The notes beneath the pieces were generated by a model. The model ran no database searches, was not told the origin of the DNA, and saw only the letters and a program-made list of their open reading frames with translations. From the NCBI GenBank assembly GCA_019925095.2, contig CM034406.1:12248388-12312387 (forward strand): a DNA stretch of 64,000 bases, given 5' to 3'. Shown here piece after piece: positions 12,064 to 25,000 of this stretch (its first letter is position 1; the number at the start of each line of letters is the position of its first letter). The position numbers and the translations under genes are program-made. Origin of the DNA: Dendrolimus kikuchii (lineage: Eukaryota; Arthropoda; Insecta; Lepidoptera; Lasiocampidae).

Positions 12064-15000
12064 ACTTCACGCCAGTTCCCTTGCGGGGTAGGCACGAACA
12101 ACAGAGTGCAACATTTTACGCACGAACAACAACAACAACATTTTAATATATTAAATAAACTTAAATATAATTTTAAACTTAACTGTAACTAACTCTATTT
12201 TTAAATATTTTAATCATGAACTTAAATAATAATCCAGCCTCCTCGCTCAAAGGGTTGCTTAAAATAATATTTATTCCTCCACTATATAATGACGAGTCTG
12301 GCAAGAGTGTCCTTCTAATTGGTTGGGTTTGGCCACATTCCAGAACAATATGCACGAGATCCTCTACTTTGTTACAGTGCTCATCTTCATTATCAAAAGA
12401 ACCTCTGTACAACACGGAATATTTATAATATTCGCAGATTGAATTTAATTTTTATATACCTACATAATGTTTTAACAATATTATAATGTTATTATGCAAT
12501 TTTCATCAAGGTATCTAAACTTAAGAAAAAAAACTTTAAGCCCTTCTCCTGACATGTTTTCAAAATGTCGCTTACGACATATAAAACTTTCAATCCTCGT
12601 CTTAGTAATGTTTTTTTAATCAATAAGACCATCCGCCGCAGTGCCGGCAGATGGTCACGCCACGCTGCCTTGAATGATGTCTTACAGAGGGCGCTTGCCA
12701 CCGCTAACGTGCCTGCTTTATTGGAGCCGAACAGTATTGCACGTGACGATGGTAGGCGTCCCGACGGAATGACTCTAATTCCCTGGCAGCGTGGCAAGCC
12801 TTTGGTGTGGGATGCGACTTGCGTAGACACGTTGGCCGCATCCCATTTACCAAACACGTCTAGATCAGCCGGTTCAGCGGCGGAAACAGCCGAATCACTC
12901 AAGCGGCGCAAATATGCAACCCTCAGTGAGAGTTATATGTTTGTGCCGTTTGCTGTCGAGATGCTTGGACCGTGGGGTCCTGAGGCCATGAGCCTCTACC
13001 AAAATTTATCGAAACGACTCATTGACTCTTCAGATGATCAGAGGGCTGGTGCTTACCTCGGCCAACGGATCAGTATGGCGATCCAGCGAGGAAACGTAGC
13101 CAGCCTTCTCTTCTAGAAGTATTCTACTTATAGTCTTGAGGGACTATGAGTAGAATACAATACAAATAACTTAAGTTTTCTTGCATTCTATTCGATTATA
13201 TGTAATTTTATTTTGATCAATAAGCGAAATTAAAGATAAAAAAATAAAATATAATGTAAATAAATAAAATATAATCTAAATAAATAATAATAATTGGCAG
13301 ACAGACACACACACATTGTATTTCCCCAAGCTAAGCAAGTTACGCTTGTGTTATGGGTAATATGCAACGGGCCACTCTGCAGCCGATCCCAGACACTGAG
13401 CATACCATACATAATAAGTAACAGAAAGTTCGTTTCCGAAATTTACCATGCCAGTAATCGAACCCGGAGCCTCTGCGTTCCAGAGAGTTCGGCCCGCTAG
13501 GACTTAGCCCGCTCAACCACAGAGACAGTCTAAATCTAAGTGAATCTAAAGTTATAGATTATATATTATAATTATCACCATCTTATTAACTATGTCTTCT
13601 TAATTATAGTGGAAATAAAAGCACATTTGCTCAATATGGAACCAAAAGTAATATTCTGTCAAAATAATAAGACGGCGACTATCAATCGAGCTATGAAAAA
13701 CACTGGTTTAGATCCGATTATGATCACTTTTGATAAAGGGGGTGATTTTATTGAATTCTGTGATTTCATTAATAAATATGAAAATAACGATGCAGTAAAA
13801 GAATTCAAGTGAGTAGACCTCCTATATATTTCAGTATTTTGCTCTGCCTAAGAAAGATAATTGAGACTCGTCAAGAGCTGTTAATACTTACTCAAATAAA
13901 TATATACTTACTTTACGTTGTTTTTTTTTATTGCAGCAGTTCAGATGACAGGCAGACGGCCCACTTGATGAAGAAAGGTTACCATCGCCTATGGACATTT
14001 GCAACACCAAAGGTGCTACAAATGCGGTGCTGCTCTTTTAAGGGAGACTGGAACCTGGTCACTAATACCGGAACACAACTCAATGTTGTTATGGCGACAT
14101 ACTTTAGACAAAGGGTGGTAGTCATTCAGTTGGGCAAACGCCCTACCACCTGGCTGTGGGTTGTTTTGTCGCCTCTTACGACAGGCCGCCCTGCCGCAGA
14201 AAATTGTATTCTTTCTCCGTTCCTGCACGGAAATGATGTGAGATGGTTGTCATCTACTTCCTTTATTCTCGAACCACTGGCTCACTTTTCTTTTAAAAGG
14301 ACATCAAACCACAGCTTTCTTAAGCTCCTAGAATATATAATATTTTCTTAAGTTTTCGCGACTTGTATACATAATACAAGTCGCGAAAAGATGTCAAGTG
14401 TCAACGAGTATTGTTAAAGTTTAACAATACTCGTTGACACTTGACATCTTTGTCTTCCGTGATCACGGCCACTGAAAAGTGGCCGAAACGTCGGAAAAAC
14501 CAAAATCAAATAAAATTACCGCGCTTAAAACCGTTAAAACGTAGTTTTATTATCCTAGAATATAGTTACAATATAGTCATATAACATGCCTACATCATAC
14601 CCTTGATATTCATGAGTTTATAATTCTTCTACTTTTTTTATCCTCATGACATTTTTTTTTATATTTCAGGCCTGCAAACTTCAATCCTATAACAACCCCG
14701 GCCTTTCTCTTGACAACGAGTGGATCTACTGGCACCCCAAAATTAGTTTCTCTTAGTCACAAGAATTTGGTCATTTCAATGTCATACGTATGGTAACTAT
14801 TTGAATGATCTTTTAGGAATTATGATATACAAATAAAGGTAAAATAGAATAGTCTATCTCACCACAAAGCTGAAGCCAGAATTCTTCTCTTTGCATGTAG
14901 TGGTTAAATAAGGCTATTCTTGCCGCCAAAGGCGAAAATAAACGGTGCTACTTTTTTGGTATTTACTGATCAAAAATTTACCAAAACAATATTATAAATC

Positions 15001-18000
15001 TTTACAATATGGGACGCCACCTCGTTGTTTTGTAATTTTTCTATTGTTATCTTAGAGGTTAAAAAAAATACATTAAATCACCTTCAAATTATTGACATTA
15101 AATTATTTTACTCCTTAAATTTCTATTAATTCAAACAAATATCTACATTCTTATAAACCGGAGATAAATAATTTTGATATTTTTTTATACTACTTTTTAT
15201 TTTATTTATAATAAAATAGCAGTGCATCTGAATAACGATCGCGACTATCGAATCAGTTGCCTGAGTACTCAGTTTTTCCAATTACAATTTGTTTTCGTTC
15301 TGTGTAGACTAGCTCAAAATGTTTCAACGGAAGTAGCTTTACAAGCTTACCATGGCTATGTTGGCTCAGTGCTACAATACGTCATCGTTCTTTGGGGAGC
15401 GAGCACAGATATAGATAGAGTTTTCAAGGTTCAAAAGAAGTGTCTACGTGCTGTATATGGTTTACATTTTCTGGACTCATGTAAACCTCTCTTCAAAGAA
15501 CATAAAATTCTTACGGTACCCTCTGTCTACATTAAGGAATTAGCAGTTTTCGTAGAATCCAGATTTCTTCCCTACGTACGGAGAATCAAGTCAGAGACTA
15601 CTGAGGCCCTCCATAAAAAATCGACTTCTATATCCGTCGTGCAACCTGTCCTTACAAAAAAATTGTAATTTTATGGGTGTTAAAATATTTAATAATTTGC
15701 CTGTTGCCATAAAAAGTACTCATTTGAATTTATTTAAAGTCAGTCTTCACAATTGGTTATTGGAGAGGTGTTTTTACTCGGTGCATGATTATTTTAATTG
15801 GAATAAGACATAGATGAGGCTGTATGACTTTTATATGAATGTAATTATTTGACATTATTATCTTTTGACATACTTTAACATAATTTAATTTTTCGTGGTC
15901 AACGTAAATAATATTTTAATTTAAGACGATGTAATATTTGCACACCCTATGGGTAATGGCATGTGAACTTATATATGTATAACTTAAGACCTGTATTTTT
16001 ATGTATCATGTCATATGCAAATAAATTTCATTTCAAGGGCATTGGCGTTATACAAGCTTTAATGAATTTATGGACCTGTACAGGCCAGAATAGTGATGTT
16101 CAAAAGAAAAATTTAGTTAGTTTATATAAAGGGGTACCCGAATTACCCCTGTATGTGTATGTTTATTAAAGTTTTAGTTTTCGGGTTATTAAGTTTCAGT
16201 GATTTTTATTTTATTTCTAGGTATGATTATTTGGGAGAATTTTTTAATGTAACTAAGTCCTTATGAATTTAAAATAATAAGAATAACTTAAAAATAATAA
16301 AATAAAAATTGAACTTGAAAATAAAAAGTGTATTTCGAGCGAATCAGGCTCTCATTTTCAATCTTAAAGTAAACATTGAAAAAGGTAATTCCGTAGTTAC
16401 GTAAAGTCTTTCTCAACTGCCCTAGAGTCTAAGCTTTCATAATAATACAGAAAAAGTTAACAAAATAATTAACATGTAATATCACAATTTTATTATATGG
16501 CGAAAATTGATCGAAAATACATTATAGCTAAACAAAAATATGATCAAGATTGACACATATTTTTTTCTCTGTATAAAGTATGTAATCTTGGTTGTAGAAT
16601 CATTCAAAAAACGCTTTTGTTCCTTGCAAAGCTTTTAACAGGCGTCGCGACGTTTCCGTATTACAAATGACAACAGTCGTAGTTATATCACGCCACATAA
16701 CCCAAACTACTGCAATACGGAGTTCTCAATTCTCATTACAGGGCACCATTTACTACGTTTCCCACGCCCACGAAGCTATCGCTTGTTATTTCATCAGCTC
16801 ACTGGCTATCCGCTGTTATAAACTATTTATGTGCACCTGTCTTTAAATACACAAGAATTCAAACTTCACATCCAGCAACAGAAGATGTAGTTATTCGTCT
16901 TATCAATAAATTCAGGGTAAGTATACTTAAGCAATATTGGTGACCACTAGTAAAAAGAATATCTTAGGATGGTCAGGTACTCAGGTGGACGCCCTGGGGA
17001 AAGGTTCCCACCCACCAATAATACCGTAGGAGAAGTGGGCGAGTCGTGTTCGCACTCATCGACGAGATATTTTGCCGCTCCATGTTGGGCCTTGCTTTCC
17101 CCCCGACAGGATGTGGCCCTTGGAGGCCTCGCCTGCCAGGGTACGCAGAGTTGATCGAGCTTCCGTTTGTCCCATAGCTCTGGCATAAGGGGAACGAAGG
17201 AAATACAGAGGGGTTTTAGTTGGTATCCTCGACTCACGTGGCGAACTCCACATACCCCCGCCGCGCTTCCCCCGCGGCGATTAGTCCTCAAACGGAATTT
17301 CCTTCGCTATAAAAGAGGATCATGATTTTCTAAATCAAGACATTTAAAACTTTATGTAAAAATATTAATCTATCTATTTCCAGCCAACTTACGCAATATT
17401 AAATCCTCCGCTTATGGCAAGGCTTATGAAAAAGGGACACTGTGAAATGTGTGATTTTAGTTCTTTTGATCATATTCTGCTGGCGGGGAGCTACGTCTCC
17501 CAAGTCTGGTTGGACGGCCTTAAGGTTAGTGAGTTTTGGTCTTTTCTTGCTTTAATTTATTTGCCAATATGTTTACATTCATGTACAGAATAAATTATTT
17601 AAATGGGCCTTCAGAAATAAATCCTAAACTATACAAAATAGCAAAAAATACTCAAAAGTGTCTCGAGGCCGGTTTTGACGAAAACTAATGATAGCATCAT
17701 TAGATTTTTGAAAAATCAATTACCCTTGTCAAGAATCGTCTCAATCAATCAAATGAAAAATTATTCGTTCATGTGTATAGTGTTATTCAATGATTTCAGA
17801 AACTCTTGCCCAGAGTGCGATTTGAAATTATATACGGGCAAACCGAAGTTAGTGGTTTTGCAATCCAACAAGGGACACATATACATGGATCAGTCGGCAG
17901 GATTTCTGGGGCCTTTGATTGTAGAGTACGTACGCAATCACTGTCTATGACCACCGAAGCATCGAAGCACTGTCTATAATATTATCAAAACAATTTACGA

Positions 18001-21000
18001 TGTCATGTATGTTCGTCGTTAAATGCAGAATTTAATTTAATTTTAGAGAAAGAAAGAAAATAACGAAAAACATTTATTTGGTAAAAACATATGGCGCGAC
18101 ATATTAGTTATTAGAAAAAAATAAAGTGACATTATAAATACGTATCAAACAATATTTCTCGCGATGATACCAAATGGTTGGAGTTCACAAGATGCGAGAC
18201 AATACTGTCTGACGTTGGTTTTCAACTGCACCCTGTGACAGACATTTAATACCTGAGTTACAGTCGTATTATCTTCATATCCGCCGAGATACCCTCTGCA
18301 TTATGACAAAGGGTCGTTTTTGAAGGCTGTCATAAAATTTCTTTAAGGCCAGCAAAGCTGGTTTGCCGCGGATCAAGCAAAGAACACATAACGGCAAGCG
18401 CACAACTCCTTATATATCTGCGCTTATTGAATAAGTTATCTCTTGATTTTAAGAAAAGTATTATGACTAAAAATATTTTCAACAATTGAAAGTGCACTTT
18501 ATAGATCTTATAATTAATTTCATATTATTAAATTTTTCGGACGTTGACAACCATAGTAGATATTCATATATAAATACTTCACAGCTTTCCAATGCATGTA
18601 TAATAAATCTATGAATAGGGATGTAGACAATACAAAAACCTATCTATAATATTTTAAAACTATAAACATGCCGTGTCTGTACATTGAAGCTATAAAAAAA
18701 AAATCAACTGGAATAGACTATATAAACGATAGAGAACATCATGGATTTTTTTTAGATTTCTTGTCTATTTGTAGTTTTGTCTGTTTGTTCGAGATTCACG
18801 TAAAACCTACTAAGCCGATTTCGATACGGTTTTCACTGATCGACAGCTAATTTTTAGACTTAGGCTTTGCGCTATTTTTTATCCTAGAAATCCCGCGGTA
18901 TATTTTCTGGGAATTATTTAAAATGGTCAGATTAAAAAATCGAATTCCAATATGATTTTTTGACCGATCGATAGCAAATTTAATGTAATGTAATGTGTGA
19001 TATCGACACTGTGTTCCGTGAATCCCGCGGGTATTTCAAGTCAAGCGTGGACGAATTAGCGGGCATATCCTAGTTTAATATACAAAAGAACAAGCATTAA
19101 GATAACATCTTATCATGTAAATATAATGATAGAAATAATTTTCATTACTTTTCAAACTATTAATGCGCTATTTGACTCCTTTTACATGTAGCTACTTATG
19201 ACGTCATAAGTAGGTATGCTCGTATAAAATCTATGAGGCTAGGATGTTTTATAAGTTTGCAAAAAGTATCTGAGTTCATTTGACTGTCCTATTGTAAATT
19301 AATCTTGTTTTTGTTCTTTATTGTACACAAAAAGTTACACACAAAATTATAAAATAGTGGTGATGTACTAAAACTGAGCTTTTCCCTAAAAGACTTATCT
19401 TCCAGCAAACCTATGAGTCTAGCGAGAAGGAAGTAATAAAAGGCAAGGTTTGTACTACAATATTTTTATGATTTAATAATGTCTAATATAATATGGGGGG
19501 TGTGCCCCCGCTCGCACGTAACAATATAAACATTAAACAAATTACAACAAAACTAACTACAGAACTATACTATACTATAAAAAATATATACTAATAGATA
19601 GATTATTCTTGTTTTGATAATGACATAAACCCATAGGTCAACGCTGCGGCAGCTGCAGCGTTGATTGCTTCACATGAGTTTATGGACCGATATCGTTTCT
19701 CAATCAAATCCTACTTTACAGTTGGTGAATATCGAAACGCTAGAAGACATCGAAGACACACATGTCAATGGTGAACTGTGGTTGAGGGGACCATCGGTAT
19801 TTCTGGTAACATTCACTAGAATATTTACCGACTTCTTACAATTATTTTACCTATTTATTTTTAGAATAAGCGCATGGCATAAAAGGTTTCACACAGAGTC
19901 CTATCTTTTCATTATTTGACTACGGATTCATACATACATACATACATACATAACTTCACGCCAGTTCCCTTGCGGGGTAGGCACGAACAACAGAGTGCCA
20001 TTTAGGTTTATTCTTACACACCTCACTTGCCTCTTTGACATTCATAACTCTTGTCATGCAAGCTCGTCTGTTCTTAAGGCTTCTGACATCACCTTCTGCT
20101 AGTACACGATCAATTTGATCATGGAAGGTGTGTCGTGGTCTTCCACGACTTCTGCATCCATCCACTTTTGCATTGTATATCTGTTTAGTCATTCTTTCAT
20201 CATGCATGCTTTCCACATGCCCGAACCACCGGAGCATTCCTTTCCTTACCTTCACCCCGACACTCTCTTTCAGACCAACTCTCTTTCTTACTTCGGTATT
20301 ACGAACGCGGTCCGCGAGCGTCACTCCGCAGATTTTGCGCAGTGCTCGCATCTCGACCGCGTTTACTCTACTTTCATGCTCTTTCTTCCATACCCAACTC
20401 TCGCTTCCATACGTGAGCGTAGGTACCAGCACCGCGTTGTGTACGGCGAGCTGGGCCTTCTGGCTCTTAGCGCCTAGAAGTTTACCTAACGCTCCATTCA
20501 AACTATTCCCCAAATTCACTCTTCTTTCTATATCAGCGGTGTACCTTCCATCCCTGCTAAAAGCACATCCAAGATATACAAACTCATTCACTTGCTCCAG
20601 CATAACATCATCGACCATTATCCTTGCATTCGTTCTGGTTTCTTCTCTTTCAAACACCATAACCTTTGTTTTCTTCGCATTCAAGTGTAAGCCTCTCGCC
20701 TGACAGTCATCTTTCATCATTGTGACTAGTGTTTGCAGTTCTGATGGCGATTCGGCTAAAAGCACGGCATCATCCGCATAAAGCAAGGTGCTTACAACTA
20801 GATCACTCATCCGCACCCCAACATCCATCAATCTTATTCTCTGGAGACAATCGTCCAGATATAGGATGAACAGCAAAGCCGACAGCACGCAGCCCTGGCG
20901 GACGCCAATATTGACGTCAAACCAGGGCGACAGGCTGCCTTCCACTCGCACGCATGCCATACAGCCCTCGTAAGTGGACTACACAGCACGCATCAATTGG

Positions 21001-24000
21001 CCATTAATCCCATATTAATGGATTAATGGCCTACGGATTCATAATACCCCTAATCTTAAAAAGTACGTAACAGATATTATTGAAATCAATTTCAGTTCAA
21101 AGTATTTTTGAAACTACAACGTTGGTTTTTTTGCATAATATTTCGTGTCAATAAATTAAAAGTAAGACGGGGAAACACAATTTTCACAGCTTAGGGGGCT
21201 AATAGCTACAGCTACCTCTAATTTAAAATTAATAAAACAATTATGAATTTTTTTAAGTTTAATATTCGCCAACCTCTTTCGCTATGGGCAGAGGATATAA
21301 AAAAACATAAACAAGACCGAACAAAACCTATTCGTCCAGTGGCAGGAGATAACAAAATGGCCAGAGGATTTCATACTTGTCTTTTTTTATTTTATTTTAT
21401 TGCATGACTTCAGCGGACAGGCAGGCAGCCCACAGGATGAAAAGTGATCACCATTGCCTATAGACATTTGCAACACCAAAGGTGCTACAAGTGCGCTGCT
21501 GCTCTCTAAAAGGAGACTCATCTCCACTAATACCGGAACACAACTCAATGTTGTTATGCTGACATATTCAAGACGAAGGGTGGTAGCCATCCAGACGGGC
21601 AAATACCACTTGGCTGTGGATTATTGTCGCCTTGTTTTGTCGCCTCTTACGACAGGGCGCCCGGCCGCAGAAATTTGTATTATTCTTTTTCCGTTTCTGC
21701 ACTGATAAGAATGATCATGATGATGTATATCTTATTATCTATTATACATAAATATTATTCTCTAACCAAATGTTAACTTATATTTATACTTAATACAAAA
21801 TTAATGCCTTACCACGATATCTTATAAATAAAATCAATGTTTGTATGTTTGACCTCGTTGCGTTCCTAAACCATTGATCAGATTATGATGAATCTTTGGT
21901 AGGTGCACTGAGGATGCCCGAAAGGGTTTTTGGCCCAAAAATCTTCTATCTTTATGTATAAAATTCTTCTGTTCGTGTGTATGTCACATTTTTTTTATAT
22001 CTCGCACTGCAGTGGTATACCGTTAGGCATCACTTCACTGCAGCGGGGAAGAGAGCGATATTTTTTCCTTTCATGTATGTCACTGAACTCTTCCTAAACG
22101 AACTGATTTTGATAAAAAAAATTCAAGTGGGTCCCGGGATGGTTTAGACTTATAATTGGATCCGGTTGGTGGCGCCACTGAACTCCTCCTAAACAGTGGG
22201 GCCGATTGTGATGAATTTGTTTGTGTTTGTTCAAGTGGGTTCGAGAATGGTTTGAATTAAAAATTGGTTTCTGTAGATGGCGCTGCAATCGGATTCCAGA
22301 ATTTAAGTGAAATTATTTTTGTGTGTGTTCAAGTGGGTCCCGGAATGTTTTAGATTCACGATTAGACCCGATATGTGGCGCCGCTAAACTCCTAAATGGT
22401 GGGACATATTTTTTTTTGTGTTTGTTCAAGTGGATTCGAGAATGGTTTAGATCGACAAAATTAGTCCCAGTGTATGGCGCTGCAATTGGATTCTAAATTT
22501 ATATTTTTAAGGGCAAGACAACGTCTGCCGGTAATGTAACATTTACTTCCTCTTATTCCCATCGACAATCTGATTTTGAAAACCCTATAAAACTTTTGAT
22601 TATTTTTTTGTCAAAGGATAACATAGCTATCCAACGCAGCAACATTGCCAGCTTTTGTTTTATTTATTTGTTATTCAAGAAATTTAGATTAATATTAATG
22701 TATGTAGGTACTTTTCTTGTAAAAATGACGAAAATTGCAGGGTTATTACAAAAATCCTGAGGAGACTAACAGCGTATTTGTTAATGACTGGATAAGGACT
22801 GGCGACATGTTTTACAGAGATGACGCAGGACATTTGTACTTCGTCGAGAGGATTAAGATGCTTATAAAATACAATAATTATCACGTATGTATAAATAATA
22901 TTTTATAATAAACATATATGTAAGTATTCTCAGATAAGTAACTATAGGTATAAAAGTCGTGCTAAAATAAAAAGAAAGTAGTTCTTTTAATCATATAATA
23001 AACAATAAAATATAATAATATACGCGTGTGTGAGGGAAACAAAATTAATCTCATTTGTTTTCTTTATAGTGTACATAAAACACTTCATTTTAACGGTTTT
23101 AAGCGAGGTAATTTATTTGATTTTTATTATTCTGCCGTCCGGACTTTTGTTGTGCCGACGTGATCAGCAAAGATCTTAAGTGTTAATGAGTGTTGTTAAC
23201 GTTTTATTTAGCCTACCGCCAACTTATACATTTTAATTATTTAGTTTCAATTTTGTTTTATTTGTGTCTTGATGAGAAGACGTGGCGCAAGAAAATCTTC
23301 AGCAACATGCCTAGCTCTAATAATTTTATATAATATAAAGAAAAATACCCATTTTCCTCTATATTATTTTTGCGAGGTAAAATAAAAAGAAAGTGTCAAT
23401 AAAGTTGAATTGTGTTCCGGTGCACACAGAAAGAGCTCACAGTATTTTGAGGTCTGGCAGTTGATAGATGCTGGGTTTAGGTCTTACTAGTTTTAATGAT
23501 CGGATCCCAAACAGTTAAAACCGTTAAAACGTAGTTTTATTATGAATATTAGTCGCGAAAACTTAAAAATATATTATCTTTATTAATCTTGATTTAAATT
23601 TATTTGCAATTATTTAATATATTTATTTAAGATTTAAAAAAGAATCGGTTCACAATAACATACAAAAAACTTAATGTATGTTCAAGACATCACGACAGAA
23701 ATGAAAAATTCATCAAGACGAGGAACACTCGCCGAGCGAGTATAGAGGTGAAGCGTTGACTATATAATATCTCTCGCTGTGTAGCCGTGCGTGACATGTT
23801 CAGGCTCAGCCTCACTCAGTACCCACAAAATAAAGTACTAAGCGCGCCTAAAGAAGTTTTGTCTTCAAAAATGTTTTATAACAATTGAGACTGATGAATT
23901 TCTCTATAGGTTTATCCAACACAAGTAGAAACAGTAATCCGTCAACATCCTGCCGTGGTGGACGTAGCTGTGACTGGTATAGCTGACCTGGATCACGGAG

Positions 24001-24961
24001 AACTAATTGTTGCTTGTGTTGTCCCCAAGCCTGGTTATAAAATCTCACCGCAGGAGGTTAAGGATTTGGTCAAAGGTGAGATTTTGTTATTGCAGTACGT
24101 AGTATTGATGGATATCAGTAATGACATATAGCGAAGGTGGAACTAGCCACGAGAGCAATATACTAAGGCTCCTATTGCCGCAAAAGGTCAAAAGTGGTAT
24201 CCAAAAGAAACGTCATTTCGTTGGTAATTACTGTACAATAATTTATCAAAAAAAATGAACATAAATCTTCACGATATTAGACTAAACTCGTTTTTTTAAA
24301 GTATTTTTCTATAGTTATGTTAAATTAAGAAAAAAATCACCAATCCACCTCCAAATTATTGACATCCGTTTTACTCCTTCAATTTTTATGAATACAGGAT
24401 TAAAAAATATCCACATCTTTATAAAAGATATACATACACAAACACAGATATGAATATATATTGTTACAAGTACGGGATTCGAATTAAAATGCCGTTGGAA
24501 TTACTATAGAATTTATTAGAACTATACAAACACGTATAACACAGGTACAAAAATAACCGGACGCAATAAGTCCAAATGTAACGCACAATTCAATAATACT
24601 CGCAAAGTCCGTCACTAAATGTACACACTTCATGCCTCACTTGTGTTATCGCTTTGACTGCCGATCTCTCCATTGGACCATTGCTTTACAATGCACCGAT
24701 GCAATATGTCTACCTGGCAAGCGTCGAGGCAATTTCCCAGAAAATGTAATCCGCACACCTGCGCAATTATGCCTGCGAACAGCCATAAACGAGTACAGTA
24801 CACAATAGGCTGTTTTCTAATTACAAATTTGAAACACAAAGTAAATAAAAGAAGATAGTCATAAAACAGTTTCAATGTTATTAGCTCAAACGCCCGGCGG
24901 GTAATAAAGTGAGTGTTTTTTGGCAGTATTCATCCACTTTTGTCGACGTGTAACAATATAT

Positions 24962-25000
<39 letters not shown>

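Noticed and set aside
13445..13530. A functional tRNA gene.
   Set aside because: A and B boxes are present, but acceptor and anticodon arms do not pair. It is the head of a SINE.
19405..19446. A 42-nt phase 0 micro-exon candidate between gene A exons 7 and 8 (CAG before, GTTTGT after).
   Set aside because: Gene B has nothing similar, and the protein aligns with luciferase without any insert at this place.
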